64,000 bases of DNA from positions 310,001-374,000 of the forward strand of contig NZ_JAVLVT010000001.1 of the NCBI RefSeq assembly GCF_031628175.1, written 5' to 3'. A model generated the notes under the pieces. The model searched no databases and was not told the DNA's origin. It worked only from the letters and a program-made list of their open reading frames with translations. The DNA comes from Lipingzhangella_A rawalii. Lineage in GTDB: Bacteria; Actinomycetota; Actinomycetes; Streptosporangiales; Streptosporangiaceae. Below are positions 35,478 to 43,989 of this stretch, piece after piece; position 1 is the stretch's first letter; every line of letters starts with the position of its first letter. The translations under genes and the position numbers were made by a program.

Positions 35478-36839
35478 ATGGCGCAGGGTGGCGACACCGC
35501 GGAGCACCGCGGGCAGGAGCCATCGGAACTCAGCGCACCCACGGCGGCGGGCCGCCTCGGCCCACCGCCGTGGCTGGGGGCCGTGTTCCTGCTCCCCGCC
35601 CTGGTGTTCCTCGGCGCGTTCATGCTGTATCCGATCGGGTACTCGGCATGGCGCAGCCTGTTCGACGCGAGCGGCGACACCTTCGTCGGTCTGGACAACT
35701 ACGTTACGATCTTCACCAACCCGGACACGTTCATCGCGCTACGCAACAACGTGATCTGGGTGGTTGTTGCCCCCATCGTCGTGACCGCGGTCGGGCTCGT
35801 GTTCGCCGTGCTCACCGAACGTATCCGCTGGGCCACCGCGTTCAAGATCGTGGTATTCATGCCCATGGCGATCTCGTTTCTCGCCTCTGGCGTGATCTTT
35901 CGGCTGGTCTACGAGCAGGATCCGGACCGAGGGCTGGCCAATGCGGTCCTGACCACGGTCAGCGACACCGTGTCCGCACCGTCACCGTATCCCGGTGCCA
36001 GCCCGCGCGACGACGCCGGACTGCACCCCGCGGAGGGGGGCTACACACTGGACGCCGAGGTTGCGCCCGGTCAGGATCCGGTGCTGCTGCCTCTCGTCGG
36101 CCTGCCCCCGGACGACCTCCCGTCCGAGGCTGAGCCCGCCACCGTCCCGGAACCGCAGGAATCGGCGATCACCGGAACGGTCTGGCTGGACTTCACGCCC
36201 GGCGCCGAGGGTACCCAGGGGGTGATCGACCCCGACGAGCGGGGAATGCCACAGATGCGCGTCGAGGTGCTGGACGGCGACGCGGTAGCGGCCGAAGCCG
36301 TGACGGGACCCGACGGAACCTTCGTGGTCCCCGAGCTCACCGCGGACACCTACACGGTCCGGCTGGCGGCCGACAACTTCACCGAGCCCTACCGCGGTGT
36401 CAACTGGCTCGGACCGACCCTGGTCACCCCCGCGATCATCGGTGCCTATGTGTGGGTGTGGGCCGGGTTCGCCATGGTGCTGATCTCCGCGGGACTCGCG
36501 GCGATTCCACGGGAAGCGCTGGAGGCCGCACGGGTGGACGGGGCCACCGAGTGGCAGGTGTTCCGGCGGGTGACGGTCCCTCTCCTGTCTCCCGTACTGC
36601 TGGTGGTATTCGTGACCCTGATGATCTATGTCCTCAAGATCTTCGACCTCGTCTTCGTCATCGCACCGGGTGACGTCCAACGCGACGCCAATGTACTGGC
36701 CCTGGAGATGTGGCGGGTCTCCTTCGGTGGCCCCAACGACCAGGGGCTGGGCAGCGCACTGGCGATCTTCCTGCTGGTGCTCGTCATTCCCGCGATGATC
36801 TTCCAGGTTCGCCGCTTCCGACAGGAGAGGGCGCAATGA
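35478..36839 (+). CDS. ABC sugar transporter permease (MalF-like) with a large inserted extracellular domain
   Basis: 453 residues; ordinary family members have about 300. The N-terminal helices (residues ~30-142) and the C-terminal helices with the EAA loop (AAIPREALEAARVDGATEWQVF) are normal. Between them lies a loop of about 165 residues (143-308), which should face outside. Its second part (about 230-300) resembles an SdrD-B/CNA-B-like beta-sandwich: GTVWLDF, a DPDERGMPQMRVEVLDGD core and TGPDGTFVVPELTADTYTVRL. The loop is in frame and uses ordinary codons. GGAGGA precedes the ATG. It may help dock the binding protein, as the P2 loop does in E. coli MalF. Confidence 0.9.
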   Translation: MAQGGDTAEHRGQEPSELSAPTAAGRLGPPPWLGAVFLLPALVFLGAFMLYPIGYSAWRSLFDASGDTFVGLDNYVTIFTNPDTFIALRNNVIWVVVAPIVVTAVGLVFAVLTERIRWATAFKIVVFMPMAISFLASGVIFRLVYEQDPDRGLANAVLTTVSDTVSAPSPYPGASPRDDAGLHPAEGGYTLDAEVAPGQDPVLLPLVGLPPDDLPSEAEPATVPEPQESAITGTVWLDFTPGAEGTQGVIDPDERGMPQMRVEVLDGDAVAAEAVTGPDGTFVVPELTADTYTVRLAADNFTEPYRGVNWLGPTLVTPAIIGAYVWVWAGFAMVLISAGLAAIPREALEAARVDGATEWQVFRRVTVPLLSPVLLVVFVTLMIYVLKIFDLVFVIAPGDVQRDANVLALEMWRVSFGGPNDQGLGSALAIFLLVLVIPAMIFQVRRFRQERAQ

Positions 36840-37771
36840 GTAGCGACAGGCACGCGGCTGTGCCCCCGCCCCCGCCCCCGGTCCCGTCCGCAATCGAGGA
36901 CCCGGCGGCGGGCGCTCCCCGCCGTTCGGTGGCCGCTCGGATCGTGGGCACGGTGGGTTCCGGTCTCGTGCAGGTGCTTCTGGTGCTGATCGCCCTGTTC
37001 TGGCTGGTGCCCACGCTGGGATTGTTCGTGGTGTCGCTGCGCGCGCCGGCCGACAACGCGGCCAGTGGCTGGTGGACCGTTCTTGCGCAGCCAGCGCAGT
37101 TGACCGCGCGCAACTACCAGGCGTTGCTCGGAAACGAGCCGTTCGTCGCCTCGTTCTGGAACACGATCGCGATCACCGTACCGTCGACCGTCCTGATCGT
37201 GGTGATCGCCTCACTGGCCGCCTACGCCTTCGCCTGGCTGGAGTTTCCCGGCCGGGACTGGATCTTCCTCGGGGTGGTGGGGTTGCTGGTGATTCCACTC
37301 CAGGTCGCCCTGATCCCGATCGCGCAGCTGTACGGACTGTTGGGGATCTTCGGCACACTCGGCGGCGTCATCCTGTTCCACGTGGGGTTCGGGCTCCCGT
37401 TCGCGATCTTTCTGCTGCGCAACTTCTTCGCGGCGATCCCCCGGGACCTGCTGGAAGCGGCACGGATGGACGGGGGACGCGAACTCGCCATCTTTCGACG
37501 GGTGATTCTTCCCCTCGGCGGGCCCGCGATTGCCTCCCTGACAATCTTCCAGTTCCTGTGGGTGTGGAACGACCTGCTCGTTGCCCTCGTGTTCGCCGGA
37601 ACCGACGCCCAGCCCATGACCGTGGAGTTGCAGGGGCAGATGCGCCAGTTCGGCGCCAACCTGGACATCATCGCACCGGGGGCGTTTCTGTCCCTGATCG
37701 TTCCCCTGGCGGTGTTCTTCGCCTTCCAGCGCTACTTCGTCCAGGGCGTCATGGCCGGATCGGTCAAGTAG
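36836..37771 (+). CDS. ABC sugar transporter permease (MalG-like)
   Basis: 311 residues with about six membrane helices and the EAA motif AAIPRDLLEAARMDGGRELAIFRRVILPL facing the ATPase. The N-terminus carries a proline run (PPPPPPVPSA). The ATG overlaps the upstream stop (ATGA) with GGAGAGG before it, so it is coupled to the MalF-like gene. It forms the channel with that subunit. Confidence 0.94.
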   Translation: MSSDRHAAVPPPPPPVPSAIEDPAAGAPRRSVAARIVGTVGSGLVQVLLVLIALFWLVPTLGLFVVSLRAPADNAASGWWTVLAQPAQLTARNYQALLGNEPFVASFWNTIAITVPSTVLIVVIASLAAYAFAWLEFPGRDWIFLGVVGLLVIPLQVALIPIAQLYGLLGIFGTLGGVILFHVGFGLPFAIFLLRNFFAAIPRDLLEAARMDGGRELAIFRRVILPLGGPAIASLTIFQFLWVWNDLLVALVFAGTDAQPMTVELQGQMRQFGANLDIIAPGAFLSLIVPLAVFFAFQRYFVQGVMAGSVK

Positions 37772-37847
37772 CACACGGGACACACGGGCCGCTCCCCGCG
37801 CGCCCGAGCTGCGGAGCCCGCACCCGGACCGGGGTCTTGAGACCGCC

Positions 37848-37880
37848 GAGCCGTCCCGGGGCTGGATCCCGGAACGGCTC
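37848..37880. terminator. Bidirectional terminator between convergent ABC transcription units
   Basis: GAGCCGTCCCGGG (37848-37860) pairs with CCCGGAACGGCTC (37868-37880) with one mismatch, around a seven-base loop. It lies between the convergent ends of the MalG-like gene and the second ATPase gene. Confidence 0.65.
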
Positions 37881-37894
37881 CCGCGACACCAGCT

Positions 37895-39151
37895 CTAGCT
37901 CGCGTGTGCTGCCTGGGCCGTGGCCGCCGCACCCACGTTCTGGGGGTGACCAATCGCCAGGCCGCTGGTGAGGTCGAAGAAGTGCAGGTGCCGGGTGTCG
38001 ACACTCAACCGCACCGGCTCACCGGGACGCACCGAACTGCGGGGGTTGACCCGGGCGGTGAACACCGACTTGTCTCCCTGGAGGGGCAGAGCCGCCGCCT
38101 CCGCGTCGTCGCCGTCGCCGGCGGCGTCGGCAGCGAGCGCCACGGCGTCCTCATGTTGGAGCGGCGGAGCGTTCACACTGAAGATGACGTTGATCTCGGT
38201 GCCGAGCTCCTCCGTGACGTCGGCGGTGACGTCCATATAGCCGAGATCGTGGTTGCTCAGCTCCGCGTCGTCGAAGTCCGAGGGGCGAACACCGAGGACG
38301 AGCTGGCGCCCGAGGTACTCCCGCAGCTCGGGGCGTTCCCGGAGGGTTTCCATCGGCAGCTGGAGCCGGTGATCGGCGAACTCGAGTCGGGCGCCGTCAC
38401 CCTCACGCTCGAGCCGGGCCTCAACGAAGTTCATGGCCGGTGATCCGATGAACCCGGCCACGAACAGGTTGACGGGGCGGTTGAACAGGTTCTTGGGGGT
38501 GTCCACCTGCTGGAGGCGCCCGTCCCGCAGGACCGCCACCCGGTCGCCCAGGGTCATGGCTTCGATCTGGTCGTGGGTGACATAGACCGTGGTGACTCCC
38601 AGTTCGGAGTGCAGTTGGTTGAGGGAGGCGCGCATCTGCACGCGCAGCTTGGCGTCCAGGTTGGACAGCGGCTCGTCCATGAGAAAGGCCTGGGGCTCGC
38701 GTACGATCGCGCGACCCATGGCCACGCGCTGGCGCTGCCCCCCGGACAGGGCCGCTGGCTTGCGTTTGAGGTAGCCCTCGAGTCCGAGCATGCGGGCCGC
38801 TTCCTGGACGCGCTGGTTGATCTCGGACTTCGGGGTCTTGCGCAGCTTGAGTCCAAAGGCGAGGTTCTGCTCGACGGTCATGTGCGGATAGAGCGCGTAG
38901 TTCTGGAACACCATGGCGATGTCCCGGTTCTTCGGAGGAAGATCGTTGACCACGCGGTCCCCGATACTCAGGGTTCCCCCGCTGATCTCCTCCAGGCCCG
39001 CGATCATGCGCAGTGCCGTGGACTTTCCGCAGCCGGACGGGCCGACCAGCACCATGAACTCCCCGTCCTTGATCTCCAGGGAGAGCTGGTCCACTGCGGT
39101 CACGTTGCCGGGGTACACCTTGTCCACATTGTCCAGGACGATCTGGGCCAT
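37895..39151 (-). CDS. ABC sugar transporter ATP-binding protein (MsmK/UgpC type), second copy
   Basis: 418 residues. Walker A is GPSGCGKST, the signature LSGGQRQRVAMGRA, Walker B FLMDEPLSNLDAKL, with the extended C-terminal regulatory domain. It is closely similar to the protein at 32882 and convergent with that operon, but is a single gene. Stand-alone MsmK-type ATPases serve several sugar importers in actinobacteria, so it may power transporters that lack their own. Two TTCGATGATG elements precede it. Confidence 0.94.
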   Translation of the reverse strand: MAQIVLDNVDKVYPGNVTAVDQLSLEIKDGEFMVLVGPSGCGKSTALRMIAGLEEISGGTLSIGDRVVNDLPPKNRDIAMVFQNYALYPHMTVEQNLAFGLKLRKTPKSEINQRVQEAARMLGLEGYLKRKPAALSGGQRQRVAMGRAIVREPQAFLMDEPLSNLDAKLRVQMRASLNQLHSELGVTTVYVTHDQIEAMTLGDRVAVLRDGRLQQVDTPKNLFNRPVNLFVAGFIGSPAMNFVEARLEREGDGARLEFADHRLQLPMETLRERPELREYLGRQLVLGVRPSDFDDAELSNHDLGYMDVTADVTEELGTEINVIFSVNAPPLQHEDAVALAADAAGDGDDAEAAALPLQGDKSVFTARVNPRSSVRPGEPVRLSVDTRHLHFFDLTSGLAIGHPQNVGAAATAQAAHAS

Positions 39152-39209
39152 GGCCGGACACTCCTCGCCTTATGCTTTCGAATTTGATCGAATCGCGTGT
39201 TGATTCGTT

Positions 39210-39229
39210 CATCATCGAACATCATCGAA
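39210..39229 (-). promoter_or_regulatory. Two tandem TTCGATGATG elements upstream of the second ATPase gene
   Basis: On the minus strand the 10-mer occurs at 39219-39210 and again at 39229-39220, directly adjacent, about 60 bases upstream of the ATPase start. The same 10-mer is found before the ABC operon at 32735. Ten-base spacing puts both on the same face of the helix. Confidence 0.6.
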
Positions 39230-39645
39230 GGGGGGGTTGTCCAGAGGGGGAGGCCGGGCCGGGGGAACGCTGGCGTGCTCCGAGGAGGTGCGTTAGCCTG
39301 GCGCATGGCCCCAGAGCTCTGGCGCCGGCTTCGTGAGGCGGGTGAATCGACACGCGATCCGAATTGTGGGTGCGGTGAGGATCCCATGGCGCCGGGTATC
39401 TCGGTAGGCTGCTGACCAGTCCAGCACTGGACGGACCGGCTGTGCGGTCCGGTTCTTGCGTCGCTGGCCGCCGTGCCAGGAGCCAGGCACGATGGCGGGT
39501 GATGGTAAGCCCGGAGCCCGCGGTCGGGCGGGGGGTTGGACCCGGAAAAGGCCCGAGCATCCAGTAGACAACGGTCTCCGCGCTCGCCGCCGACGAGACG
39601 GATCCGGTCCGAAGGGTGTTCCGGGCCCTTTTCCGTGTTCCGCTA

Positions 39646-39678
39646 CCGGGGCTGGAGTCCGCCGGACTCCAGCCCCGG
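39646..39678. terminator. Perfect 15-bp hairpin upstream of lnt
   Basis: CCGGGGCTGGAGTCC (39646-39660) and GGACTCCAGCCCCGG (39664-39678) are exactly complementary around a GCC loop; the flanking A39645 and T79 extend it by one pair. It lies 56 bases before the lnt start and has no T-tract. It could be a terminator, an attenuator or an mRNA-protecting stem. Confidence 0.6.
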
Positions 39679-39734
39679 TGTGTACCCGTAGGCTCAGGAG
39701 CACGGCGGGTACCGACAGCGGAGGTCGACTGTTC

Positions 39735-41366
39735 ATGGTGGCGAAGGAGGCCCGGTCTCCGGATCGGGAGGGACCGCAGCAGCCGCAACATTCGGGCACG
39801 ACGGCTGGTCTGGACGGTACGGTCGACCAACGATTCCCTCCAGAACCCGCAGGAACGACGTTACTGCGTGCGGGTGCTGCCGCGGGCTCGGGGCTGGCAC
39901 AGCTCTTGGCGCTTCCCCCCTACGGTCTGTGGTACCTCGCCCCACTCAGCGCCACCCTGTTGCTGCTGGCCGTACGTGGCGTGCGGCCACGCCGCGCCGC
40001 ATGGCTGGGCGCACTTGCGGGAGCGGCCCTCATGGTGCCGTTGATCCGTTGGCAGGCCGTGTTCGGGTTCGACGTGTGGCTGCTGATCGCAGCGGCGGAG
40101 ACCGCCTACTTCATCCCGATGGCGGTGGGGATTGCCCTGGCGGCACGTCTACCCGGCTGGATCGTGTGGACCAGTGCCCTGTGGGTCGCCCAGGAACTGG
40201 TGCGGGCGCGATGGCCGCTCGGAGGGTTTCCCTGGGGCAAACTGGCCTTCAGTCAGCCGGACACTCCCTTCACCGGATACGCGGCGGTGGGCTCCTCGGC
40301 GCTGGTGACGTTTGCGGTGGCGGCAACCGGTGCGCTGATCGCCGCCGCTCTCCTTCGCCTGTGGCGCCAGCGCCGCCCCGACCTTCCCACCGTCATCCTC
40401 ATGGTCGTGGTGGCGGGGATTGTCGCCGGGGGGACACTCACCCCCCGGCTGGGCTCGGTCGAGGCGGACCGCACGGTTACAGCGGGAATCGTGCAGGGCA
40501 ACGTTCCCGGTGTCGGCGAGATGGACATCACCGGTGAACGCCGGGAGGTGCTCAACAACCACGTCGCGGCCACCCACGAGCTCGCCGACGCGGTGGCTGC
40601 GGGTGCCCACGAACAGCCCGACATGGTCATCCTGCCCGAGAACGCGAGTGACATTGATCCCTACCGGGACGCCGATGCCCAGGATGCGATCCAGGGCGCT
40701 GCCGACGCCGTGGACGCGCCACTCCTGATCGGGGTGACCGAGGTCGTGGGGGAGCAACAGCGCGAGGTGCAGTCGGTGGTCTGGGAGCCCGAGGAGGGCC
40801 CCGGCGAGACCTACGTGAAGCGTTATCTGGTCCCGTTCGGTGAGTACATTCCCTACCGGGACTTCTTCACCACGTTCGTGTCGAGGCTGGACCAAGTCGG
40901 CATGGACGCGATTCCCGGGACCGATCCGGGAGCACTCGACCTTGGCGAGACCCGGGTTGCCACCGCGATCTGTTTCGACGTGGCCTTTGACGCGCCCGTG
41001 CGCCAGGCCGTGGCCGAGGGTGGGGAGGTTCTGGTCGTGCCCACGAACAACGCCAACTACAACTTCACCGGGCAGTCGGAGCAGCAGCTGGCCATCACCC
41101 AGCTGCGTGCTGTGGAACACGGCCGGGCGGCACTGGTCTCCTCCACCAGCGGTATCAGCGCCGTGGTCGAACCGGATGGGTCGCTCAGCTACGTCTCTGC
41201 GGAGGCCCAGCGCGATATTCACGTCGCCAACGTTCCCGCGATGCAGGGCCACACCCCGGCAACGAGCCTGGGCGCCATCCCGGAGTGGGCGATCACCCTG
41301 GTCGGTGTGGGGGCGCTTGCCGTGGGATATGTCCTCCAGCGGCGCGCGAAGCGTGGACCGGCGTAG
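39735..41366 (+). CDS. lnt: Apolipoprotein N-acyltransferase
   Basis: 543 residues. The enzyme adds a third acyl chain to the N-terminal Cys of lipoproteins. An N-terminal tail of about 50 residues leads to six membrane helices and then a nitrilase-like domain with the catalytic triad Glu (ILPENASDIDP), Lys (YVKRYLVPFGEYIP) and Cys (ATAICFDVAFD). One C-terminal helix follows. The window encodes several lipoproteins that it could modify. The ATG at 39735 has a GGAGG eleven bases upstream, a rather long spacing. Confidence 0.92.
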   Translation: MVAKEARSPDREGPQQPQHSGTTAGLDGTVDQRFPPEPAGTTLLRAGAAAGSGLAQLLALPPYGLWYLAPLSATLLLLAVRGVRPRRAAWLGALAGAALMVPLIRWQAVFGFDVWLLIAAAETAYFIPMAVGIALAARLPGWIVWTSALWVAQELVRARWPLGGFPWGKLAFSQPDTPFTGYAAVGSSALVTFAVAATGALIAAALLRLWRQRRPDLPTVILMVVVAGIVAGGTLTPRLGSVEADRTVTAGIVQGNVPGVGEMDITGERREVLNNHVAATHELADAVAAGAHEQPDMVILPENASDIDPYRDADAQDAIQGAADAVDAPLLIGVTEVVGEQQREVQSVVWEPEEGPGETYVKRYLVPFGEYIPYRDFFTTFVSRLDQVGMDAIPGTDPGALDLGETRVATAICFDVAFDAPVRQAVAEGGEVLVVPTNNANYNFTGQSEQQLAITQLRAVEHGRAALVSSTSGISAVVEPDGSLSYVSAEAQRDIHVANVPAMQGHTPATSLGAIPEWAITLVGVGALAVGYVLQRRAKRGPA

Positions 41367-41422
41367 CCCGCGATGTGCGGGGAACGAATCCGGGTCGGGG
41401 CACGTTCCCCGCAGTGGAGACC

Positions 41423-41428
41423 TATGGT
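41423..41428 (+). promoter_or_regulatory. -10 element (TATGGT) for leaderless fxsA
   Basis: TATGGT ends six bases before GTG 41435 and no ribosome site is present, suggesting a leaderless transcript. Confidence 0.5.
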
Positions 41429-41434
41429 GATCGG

Positions 41435-42007
41435 GTGATGTCCATGCCCCTACTGATACTCGTCGCGATCGTGGCGCTGCCGTTCCTGGAGATCTGGAGT
41501 GCCATCCTGGTCGGCCAGCAGATCGGCGCCCTGTGGACCGTCGCCGCACTCGCGGCCGCGTCCGTCGCCGGCATCATGGTGATGCGCTGGTCCGGACTGC
41601 GGGTGATCCGGGATATCGACGCCACGGCACGAACCGGAGAGATGCCACGCAGGGGGATGCTGGACCCGGTCATGCTCCTCGTGGGGGGAATGCTGTTGGC
41701 GTTCCCCGGTTTCGTCTCCGGAGCCCTCGGGCTGCTGCTCGTGCTTCCGTTCACCCGGCCGGCCCTGCGCTGGGTCTTCGCAGCGTGGGCACGGCGCCGG
41801 TTCGAACGGATGCAGGCGCGCATGGATGCGGCAGCGACCGGCGCGCCCCCCGGAGTGGTCGTCGTGGACGGGGAAGTGGTGCGTCGGGACCCAGAGGCGC
41901 AGGCGTCCTCCGACGCCGCCGACGAGTCGCGCCCCACTGTGATCCGTGGGGAGATCGTGGACGGGAAACCGCCACACGGGGGCGGCCCCACCGGCCCCAC
42001 GGCGTGA
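41435..42007 (+). CDS. fxsA: FxsA family membrane protein
   Basis: 190 residues. The FxsA domain spans the first ~130 residues with membrane helices (LLILVAIVALPFLEIWSAILVGQQIG, GMLLAFPGFVSGALGLLLVLPFTRPALRW). In E. coli FxsA reduces exclusion of phage T7 by the F plasmid; its normal role is unclear. The tail is soluble and variable. Position after lnt is common in actinobacteria. The GTG at 41435 fits the leaderless signal; ATGs follow one and three codons later. Confidence 0.88.
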   Translation: MMSMPLLILVAIVALPFLEIWSAILVGQQIGALWTVAALAAASVAGIMVMRWSGLRVIRDIDATARTGEMPRRGMLDPVMLLVGGMLLAFPGFVSGALGLLLVLPFTRPALRWVFAAWARRRFERMQARMDAAATGAPPGVVVVDGEVVRRDPEAQASSDAADESRPTVIRGEIVDGKPPHGGGPTGPTA

Positions 42008-42072
42008 CCAGCCCGAGACAGGCCCAGATGCCCGGGCTCCGTGGGATCCGGTGGTGGGCACGTGCTCCCGCG

Positions 42073-42468
42073 CTAGGAGGCCTGGGCGCTGGCCGAGTCC
42101 TCCTCGGCCTTGGCCTCCAGGTACTCCTGCTCCTTACTCCGTTGCGACCGCAGGAGCTCCAGGCGCTCGGCCAGCACCTCCTCCAGGTCCTCGACGCTGC
42201 GCCGTTCCAGCAGCATGTCCCAGTGGGTGCGAGCGGGCTTCGCCTGCTTTTCCTCGGGGCGATCTCCGTCCACCATCAGGGCGGTGTCTCCGCAGAACCG
42301 GCACTCCCAGTTGGTCGGGACGTCGGCTTCGGTAGCGAAAGTCACGGAGAATCGATGGCCCTGAGGGCAGTCGTAGGTGACCTCTTGGCGAGGGGCCAGG
42401 TCGGTGTTGCGGTCGTTCTCGTAGCTGGTCGCTCCGAGTCGCGTGCCGCGCAGTGCTCGCTCGGCCAT
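42073..42468 (-). CDS. rbpA: RNA polymerase-binding protein RbpA
   Basis: 131 residues. RbpA binds RNA polymerase and the principal sigma factor and stabilises open complexes; it is specific to actinobacteria. The start MAERALRGTRLGATSYENDRN and the core CPQGHRFSVTFATEADVPTNWECRFCG with its cysteine cluster are diagnostic. The C-terminal sigma-interaction helix RTHWDMLLERRSVEDLEEVLAERL is present. The ATG at 42468 has GGAGG nine bases upstream; a longer frame upstream is not conserved in the family. Confidence 0.96.
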   Translation of the reverse strand: MAERALRGTRLGATSYENDRNTDLAPRQEVTYDCPQGHRFSVTFATEADVPTNWECRFCGDTALMVDGDRPEEKQAKPARTHWDMLLERRSVEDLEEVLAERLELLRSQRSKEQEYLEAKAEEDSASAQAS

Positions 42469-42606
42469 CGTGTGAGTGCCTCCAGGCGCTGTGTCGGTGT
42501 CATCGGTGACAACGTGCCAGTCCGGGTCAGGATTCCCCGGAGCGGGATGTTCCAACCCCGTGACCACGATCGTCTCGTCAGCGCCCCTGGGTGCACAACT
42601 CGGTGC

Positions 42607-43989
42607 CTACAGGTGGGCGGGAACGGGATTTCCCGCCTGTTGCACACCACGCCGCAGGTTCGCCAGGACCAGCAGCACACCGCCCACGATGAAGAATGCC
42701 ACAAGAGAGAAGATCGCCGCGCGGTAGCCCCCGGTCAGCTGGACCGCCACGAAACCCACCAGCGCCGCTGTGAGGGTTCCGGCCCGGTCACAGATCGTGT
42801 AGAGGCCGAAGTACTCACCCTCCTTGCCCCGGGGGATGAGCTGGGAGAACAGGGAACGGGCCAGCGCCTGGCTGCCGCCCAGGACGAGCCCGATGCAGAA
42901 TCCGAGCGCCATGAACGGGAGGGCCTGCCCGGCCGGCAGAAAGTAGCCGCTGGTCAGAATCAGCGTCCAGCAGACCAGAATGGCCACCAGGGTGCGTTTC
43001 GTCCCCAGGACGGTGGCCAAACGCCCGGTCAGCCATGCTCCCGCGAAGGCGACGAACTGGATCATCACCACGGTGGTGATCAGGTCGTCCATGTCCAGTC
43101 CCAGGTCCTGCTCCCCGGTGGCGTACGGGCCGGCGAACCGGATCGTGGCCTGGATCCCGTCGTTGAACAGTAGGTAGGCACACAGGTACAGCAGTGTCTG
43201 CGGATACCGGCGCAGCTCGCGCAGGGTGTGCCACAGTTGTCGGAACGTCGCGCCGACCGATGCCGGGCGGTCCGCGGTCGCGGCTGGCGCCACACGGTTT
43301 CGCAGCGGCCGTACCGCCAACAGAGTGAAGCCCAGCCACCACAGACCCGCCGAGGCGAAGGCGATTCGGACCGCGTGTCCCTCGCCGACCCCAAGTGCCT
43401 CCGCATTGAGAACCAGGGCCAGGTGGACCAGAAGCAACACCACACCCCCGAGATAGGCGAACGCCCATCCGGTGGAGGAGACCCGGTCGCGTTCGTCGGC
43501 GGTGGCGATCTCGGGGAGGAACGCGTTGTAGACCACGAGTGCCGCCCCGTAGGACACGTTCGCGACGAGAAACAGGCCAACAGCCAACAGGTAGTTGTCG
43601 CCACTGGCCAGGTACAGGCAGGTCGTGGCGCTGGCACCGACGGTCGCGAACCCCAGCAACAGTCGCTTTTTCGTCCGCGACCGGTCGGCGATGGCACCGA
43701 CCACCGGAAGGAGTGGGATCTGGATGGCGGGCGCCAACGCGGTGGCCAGAGGCCACACGGCGTTGTAGTGGATCGCCAGCCCCAACAGGTACACATGCTC
43801 ACCACTGGGCGACCCCTGCGCGGCGGCGCGGGCGAGTTCGGCGAGGTAGGGGCCGAGGAAGACGGTGACGACCGAGGTCCAGAACACCTGGTTTGCCCAG
43901 TCGTACAGGTACCAGCCGCGTTGCTCCCGACGGCGCTGTCGGGGGTCGTTCGACGGAAGGTTGGTGGGGGGAGTGGGGGTGTTCGTCAT
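42607..43989 (-). CDS. MFS transporter of the UMF1 (Atg22-like) family
   Basis: 460 residues with about eleven to twelve membrane helices. The start GWYLYDWANQVFWTSVVTVFLGPYL is the UMF1 signature, and ADRSRTKKRLLLGFATVGA is the loop 2-3 motif of the major facilitator superfamily. The exported or imported compound is unknown. The ATG overlaps the stop of the upstream phosphodiesterase gene (ATGA), which makes the two an operon. Confidence 0.88.
   Translation of the reverse strand: MTNTPTPPTNLPSNDPRQRRREQRGWYLYDWANQVFWTSVVTVFLGPYLAELARAAAQGSPSGEHVYLLGLAIHYNAVWPLATALAPAIQIPLLPVVGAIADRSRTKKRLLLGFATVGASATTCLYLASGDNYLLAVGLFLVANVSYGAALVVYNAFLPEIATADERDRVSSTGWAFAYLGGVVLLLVHLALVLNAEALGVGEGHAVRIAFASAGLWWLGFTLLAVRPLRNRVAPAATADRPASVGATFRQLWHTLRELRRYPQTLLYLCAYLLFNDGIQATIRFAGPYATGEQDLGLDMDDLITTVVMIQFVAFAGAWLTGRLATVLGTKRTLVAILVCWTLILTSGYFLPAGQALPFMALGFCIGLVLGGSQALARSLFSQLIPRGKEGEYFGLYTICDRAGTLTAALVGFVAVQLTGGYRAAIFSLVAFFIVGGVLLVLANLRRGVQQAGNPVPAHL

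Larger units (their letters stand above)
39152..39734. other. 583-base intergenic region with several inverted repeats and no gene
   Basis: It is between the divergent second ATPase gene and lnt. Features are the tandem TTCGATGATG pair, a TTCGA/TCGAA arm pair at 39177-39192, and a possible long-range pairing of a GGAAAAGG segment (about 39542-39550) with CCCTTTTCC (about 39627-39635). A very strong hairpin lies at 39646-39678. No open frame with coding character is seen. A structured RNA leader for lnt is possible but not identified. Confidence 0.55.

Noticed and set aside
39430..39650. Possible riboswitch, RNase P or SRP RNA upstream of lnt
   Set aside because: Several stems are possible, but none of the conserved core sequences of cobalamin, TPP, glycine, c-di-GMP, RNase P or SRP RNA could be matched.
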